Part shown: piece by piece, positions 60,777-64,000 of the stretch
Layout: each line of letters opens with the position of its first letter
How positions within the stretch are numbered: the stretch's first letter is position 1
Assembly: GCA_023249405.1 (NCBI GenBank)
Contig: JAHFCR010000001.1
Coordinates: 63,647 to 127,646, forward strand
Origin: Peptococcaceae bacterium
GTDB taxonomy: Bacteria > Bacillota > DSM-12270 > Thermacetogeniales > Thermacetogeniaceae
Direction: 5' to 3'
DNA length: 64,000 bases
Notes under the pieces: generated by a model
Databases searched by the model: none
What the model was told of the DNA's origin: nothing
Seen by the model: only the letters and a program-made list of their open reading frames with translations
Translations under genes and position numbers: made by a program

Positions 60777-61725
60777 TCCTCTTCCCCTCCTTAGACAGCA
60801 TCCGCATCAGACGCTGCCAGACACCCACCAGGCCATAGGGCATGAACATCACCGCCAACACCACGCCCAGGCCATAGATGACCATCTGATAGCTCTGAAG
60901 GGCGCTGAGCAGTTCGAAGCCCGTGGTCACCAGCACCGCCCCGATGATCGGACCGTAAAGCGTACCTGCACCCCCCAGGGTCACCATGATCAGAATCAGC
61001 ACCGACTGGGGAAGATTGAAGTAATCGGGAAACAGGGAACCGGCAAAAAAGGTATAGAAGCAGCCCCCGATACCGGAAAAACAGGCGGCGATCACGAAGG
61101 CGAGCAGGCGGTACCTGGCCACGTCGATCCCCATCATGTTGGCGGCGATCTTCTGCTCCCTGATGGCCACCAACGCCCTGCCGAACTTGGAATTGACCAG
61201 ATTGACGGTCACCAGGAACAGCACAATGGTGATCGCCAATACCAGGTAGAAATAATGTGTCGTTGACAGGACCAGCGAACCGAACGCCGCAGGCGGGATA
61301 CCGAGCAGTCCCTCGCCCCCGCCGGTCAGGCCGGTCATATTGACCGCCAGCAGTTGCACGATGCTGCCAAAACCGATAGTGACCAGGGCTAGATATCCGC
61401 CATACAGCCTCACTGTGGTCAGTCCGAGCAGCAATCCGACGACCGCCGTCAATAAGATTGCCACCAGCAGGCACACCACAAAAGAGATTCCCAGTTTGAC
61501 GGCCAGCAATCCCGACCCATAGGCCCCCAGGGCGTAGAAGCCGGCTTGTCCGATTGACACCAGTCCGGTATAGCCCTGCAGCATGTTCAGGCCCATGGCC
61601 AGAATGGCGAAAATGCAGCACATGATCCCGATATGCAGCAGGTAGTAATTCTGCCCGGTCAGCACAGGCAGCAGGAATAGCGCCAAAACGACAGCCATCC
61701 CCGTCAGCCAGCGTTTCTTCTTCAT
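60757..61725 (-). CDS. livM: Branched-chain amino-acid-type ABC importer permease LivM
   Basis: A 322-residue permease with about nine hydrophobic segments. AMGLNMLQGYTGLVSIGQAGFYALGAYGSGLLA and KFGRALVAIREQKIAANMMGIDVARYRLLAFVIAACFSGIGG are LivM signatures. The ATG at 61725 (MKKKRWLTGM) has GGGAG about 12 bases upstream. A GTG at 61734 is also possible. It starts 17 bases after the livH stop. Confidence 0.93.
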   Translation of the reverse strand: MKKKRWLTGMAVVLALFLLPVLTGQNYYLLHIGIMCCIFAILAMGLNMLQGYTGLVSIGQAGFYALGAYGSGLLAVKLGISFVVCLLVAILLTAVVGLLLGLTTVRLYGGYLALVTIGFGSIVQLLAVNMTGLTGGGEGLLGIPPAAFGSLVLSTTHYFYLVLAITIVLFLVTVNLVNSKFGRALVAIREQKIAANMMGIDVARYRLLAFVIAACFSGIGGCFYTFFAGSLFPDYFNLPQSVLILIMVTLGGAGTLYGPIIGAVLVTTGFELLSALQSYQMVIYGLGVVLAVMFMPYGLVGVWQRLMRMLSKEGKRIESGAA

Positions 61726-61741
61726 GATCTGCACCAGCTCC

Positions 61742-62614
61742 CTATATCTTCTCTGGTTCGTTCTGGCCAAAGAGACCCGCCGGTCTGAAGACCAGGATCA
61801 GGATCAGGACCAGAAAGGCAATGATGTCCTTGTAGGGCGTGGAAATGAACGTGGCCCCGAATACCTCGATCAGACCCAGCAAGAGCCCTCCGACCATCCC
61901 TCCGGGGATGCTCCCCAGCCCTCCCAGCACTGCCGCCGAGAATCCCTTCATTCCCAGGGAAACCCCCATGTCGTAGCTGATGAATGTCAGCGGAGCCACC
62001 AGGATGCCGGCACAGCCCGCCAGGGCCACCCCGATGACGAAGCTGACTGTCCGGGACCTGGAGGCGTTAATGCCCATGATCTCCGCCACATCGCTGTTGA
62101 AGGCGGAAGCTCTGATCGCCAGCCCCGCCTTGGTCCTGTTGAGAAATACCGCCAGCAAGACCATTACGATGGCGGCGATCAGCAAGGTCCAATAATAGGA
62201 TGGCTGGATTTTCATGCTCCCCAGGACCAGCACCGGCCCCTTGAAAAAATTATCCGGCAGCGTTTGGGCATTCGCGCCCCAGACAATACTGGCCAGACTG
62301 CGCACTGCCATCCCCACTCCCAGCGTGGCGATGATGCGGGGAGCGTACAGTTGATACGGTATTTTTTTATAAGCGAAGCGCTCCAGCAAAAAACCCAAGC
62401 AGGCCAGGATCGCCATCACTCCGATGATCGCCAGAAAGACATTGCCGACGCCGGCAGTGACCAGGCTCAGCGCTACAAATCCCCCCAGCATCAGGAAGTC
62501 TCCCTGGGCCAGGTGCAGCAAGCGCATTGAGGCGAAGATCAGAGAGTATCCCAAGGCCAACAACGAATAGGCCGCTCCGATAACCAAACCGCTTACTATC
62601 AGATCGGTGAGCAC
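61742..62614 (-). CDS. livH: Branched-chain amino-acid-type ABC importer permease LivH
   Basis: A 290-residue permease. LIVSGLVIGAAYSLLALGYSLIFASMRLLHLAQGDFLMLGGFV is the usual LivH start, and ASAFNSDVAEIMGINASRSRTVSFVIGVALAGCAGIL the EAA-type loop. GMKGFSAAVLGGLGSIPGGMVGGLLLGLIEVF is also standard. The GTG at 62614 follows GGGAGGAAATCCG. A strong hairpin separates it from livK. Confidence 0.93.
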   Translation of the reverse strand: MLTDLIVSGLVIGAAYSLLALGYSLIFASMRLLHLAQGDFLMLGGFVALSLVTAGVGNVFLAIIGVMAILACLGFLLERFAYKKIPYQLYAPRIIATLGVGMAVRSLASIVWGANAQTLPDNFFKGPVLVLGSMKIQPSYYWTLLIAAIVMVLLAVFLNRTKAGLAIRASAFNSDVAEIMGINASRSRTVSFVIGVALAGCAGILVAPLTFISYDMGVSLGMKGFSAAVLGGLGSIPGGMVGGLLLGLIEVFGATFISTPYKDIIAFLVLILILVFRPAGLFGQNEPEKI

Positions 62615-62630
62615 CGGATTTCCTCCCCTT

Positions 62631-62670
62631 GCTCTGTGTGGCCAGGAAAAGCCCCCTGGCCACACAGAGC
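62631..62670. promoter_or_regulatory. Intercistronic hairpin between livK and livH
   Basis: A perfect 16-bp stem (GCTCTGTGTGGCCAGG / CCTGGCCACACAGAGC) with an eight-base loop. On the operon strand it is not followed by a T run. It probably protects the livK transcript or reduces read-through, so that the binding protein is made in excess over the permease. Confidence 0.75.
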
Positions 62671-62701
62671 TTTAAATTGCTTCATTCATCAGCAAGTTAA
62701 G

Positions 62702-63868
62702 TTACTCGATGATCTCCCATTTTCCGTTCTTGACCTCGACCAGCATCGGGTTCGTGTAGGCGTCCCTCACGTTCGGCCCGTAAGTGATCGGGGAGGCGAC
62801 TCCCTGATAGCTGTTGACCTTGATCAGCTCGTCCCGGATCTTCTGCCTGTCGGCGGCGGTATCTGCGAAGCTGAGCTTGCCGTTGGCGGCCGCCTGGGCA
62901 ATCAGGTTCATGGCGTCGTAGGTCTGGGCGGCGGAGTGATCGGGAAGCTCGTTATACTTCTCCTGGTACTTCTTGACAAATTCTTGCGTCTTGGGATTGG
63001 GGTTGCTGGACAGAAACGTGGTGCAGGCGATGGTGCCGTCAGAGGCGTTTCCGGCAAGCTTGATGTAATCATCATAGGCCAGGGCAACAGCTCCCAGGAT
63101 TCGGGACTGGATTCCCAGATCGCGGGCCTGTTTGGCGGCCGAGGCCGACTCGGTGATCATACCGAGGACCAGCATGGCATCCGGCTGGGCCGCCTTGATC
63201 TTCAGCAGCTGGGCGTTGAAACTGGTGTCGCCGGTCTGGAACTTTTCCACGGCAACCGGCTTGATGCCGGCATCCGCCAGGTCCTTGGCAAAGCCCTGGT
63301 ACTGATCGGTAGCACGTGCGGCGTCGTAGAGAATGGCAAATTTCTTGTATCCGAGATTGTCCATACAATACTTGACCATTTTCTTCGTCTGAAATGCCGA
63401 GGACAGGGCATTCCGGAAATACCACTGCGGGTTGTTGGCAGTCAGGTTCGGACTGGAACCGGTGATGCTCAGTTCCGGCACCTTGGCGCTCTCGGTCACG
63501 CCCTTGACAGCGGCGATCCCGGAACTGGTGATCGGCCCGATGATCACGTCGACCTGATCGTTGTAGGCCAGCTTTTTGGCTGCCGCCACCGCCTTCTCGG
63601 AGTTGGAATCGTCATTCTCGTAGAGCAGGGAAACCGGATGGCCGCCGATGCCTCCGGCCGCATTGATCTCCGCGGCAGCCAGATCGGCAGACCGCTTCTC
63701 CTCGACGCCGACGCTGGTAGAAGCACCGCTAACGCTGTAAATCACGCCAACCTTGACCGGACTGTTTCCGGCCGCTCCGCTCTTCTTCTGGCCGCAACCA
63801 CTGGCCAGCACTACCAGCGCCAGCACTACCACCGACAAGACCGCTATTCCCTTCAAGCTACTCTTCAC
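62702..63868 (-). CDS. livK: Branched-chain amino-acid-type ABC importer substrate-binding lipoprotein
   Basis: A 388-residue type I periplasmic-binding lipoprotein. The signal and lipobox are IAVLSVVVLALVVLASGCGQKK (Cys near residue 25). VKVGVIYSVSGASTSVGVEEKRSADLAAAEINAAGGIGGHPVSLLYENDDSNSEKAV is the standard Leu/Ile/Val-binding fold start. KKFAILYDAARATDQYQGFAKDL follows. The ligand could be a branched-chain or aromatic amino acid or another small acid. The GTG start has AGAGGAGGAAC upstream. Confidence 0.94.
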   Translation of the reverse strand: MKSSLKGIAVLSVVVLALVVLASGCGQKKSGAAGNSPVKVGVIYSVSGASTSVGVEEKRSADLAAAEINAAGGIGGHPVSLLYENDDSNSEKAVAAAKKLAYNDQVDVIIGPITSSGIAAVKGVTESAKVPELSITGSSPNLTANNPQWYFRNALSSAFQTKKMVKYCMDNLGYKKFAILYDAARATDQYQGFAKDLADAGIKPVAVEKFQTGDTSFNAQLLKIKAAQPDAMLVLGMITESASAAKQARDLGIQSRILGAVALAYDDYIKLAGNASDGTIACTTFLSSNPNPKTQEFVKKYQEKYNELPDHSAAQTYDAMNLIAQAAANGKLSFADTAADRQKIRDELIKVNSYQGVASPITYGPNVRDAYTNPMLVEVKNGKWEIIE

Positions 63869-63917
63869 TGATGTTCCTCCTCTTAAATAGTGTGGATCTG
63901 AAATCCCCGGATCATTT

Positions 63918-63932
63918 CATACAAACTGTATG
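63918..63932. promoter_or_regulatory. Palindrome upstream of livK, possible GntR operator
   Basis: CATACA-AAC-TGTATG is a perfect 6-bp inverted repeat with a three-base spacer, 50 bases upstream of the livK start. Its form resembles operators of FadR-class GntR proteins. I saw no second exact copy in the window. Confidence 0.5.
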
Positions 63933-64000
63933 CCCAACACCACCAGCTCCCTGTTGCGGCCGGCATGCGTCTATTCTACAGCCCCCGCCGGCGTCCCCGC

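Overview
The window looks like a chromosomal segment of an anaerobic, endospore-forming Firmicute of the Peptococcaceae/Desulfotomaculum-Pelotomaculum type. This is an inference from gene content and order, not from a search. Supporting signs are the prmC-prfA-YqhQ-rpmE-rho-glpX-transaldolase-alr-pyrG-rpoE(delta)-argS order. Sporulation genes are also present (Spo0E-like, SpoVB-like, SpoIID-like, Gin/CsfB-like, RicT/YaaT), along with ferredoxin-dependent 2-oxoacid metabolism and a SCIFF ranthipeptide locus. Composition is GC-rich, and almost all core genes lie on the minus strand. No rRNA, tRNA, CRISPR array, transposase or phage gene was seen.

Layout. 1-5.6 kb: translation genes (partial tsaC/ywlC, prmC, prfA, YqhQ family, rpmE), interrupted by an ArsB/NhaD-type permease and a leftover piece of a second prmC 3' end. 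5.8-8 kb: two small unrecognised plus-strand genes, a LysM-M23 hydrolase and a DUF1003 protein. 8-19.8 kb: rho, glpX, transaldolase, a multi-zinc-finger protein, alr, a FemAB-like protein, pyrG, a UPF0173 hydrolase, rpoE and argS. 20-27.7 kb: rlmH, a methyltransferase, a PAP2-like membrane protein overlapping a polysaccharide deacetylase, murA, a membrane-anchored gluzincin, a small membrane protein and a large LysM-G5-M23 hydrolase. 28-31.3 kb: the SCIFF maturase and its 51-residue precursor, a Spo0E-like phosphatase and a metallo-beta-lactamase-fold protein. 31.5-33.4 kb: an ECF sigma factor with a membrane-bound zinc anti-sigma factor behind an ECF-type promoter. 33.6-45 kb: a 1410-residue S-layer-anchored subtilase, a WecG/TagA glycosyltransferase, a SpoIID-like protein, RqcP-like S4 protein, HU, MazG, a broken C_GCAxxG_C_C gene and a SpoVB-like flippase. 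45-48.6 kb: rsmI, ricT, holB and tmk.

48.6-55.5 kb is a more mobile, mostly plus-strand accessory stretch: a QueG-like iron-sulfur protein, a DJ-1/PfpI protein, an internally deleted second DJ-1/PfpI gene, a flavin reductase, an Orn/Lys/Arg-type decarboxylase with a glycine-rich repeat insert, an Lrp regulator with a LysE exporter, and Gin. 55.7-63.9 kb holds a coherent catabolic unit: a branched-chain-amino-acid-type ABC importer (livKHMGF), a FadR-class GntR regulator and a four-subunit 2-oxoacid:ferredoxin oxidoreductase. The likely job is uptake and oxidation of an amino or organic acid.

The most unusual feature is a family of about nine non-coding elements of 65-270 bp between 9.4 and 49.1 kb, in both orientations. 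Fuller copies share a covarying long 5' hairpin, a central GGGTACCC / GGGCACCCGGCTTAG block and a 3' TTAGCTATCGGATAA end. They are bounded by matching hexamers (GATAAA, TATAAA or GATAAG) that agree within each complete copy. Two copies supply the last codons and stop of a neighbouring gene. They could be MITE-like elements or HEARO/OMEGA-type structured RNAs; the sequence alone does not decide.
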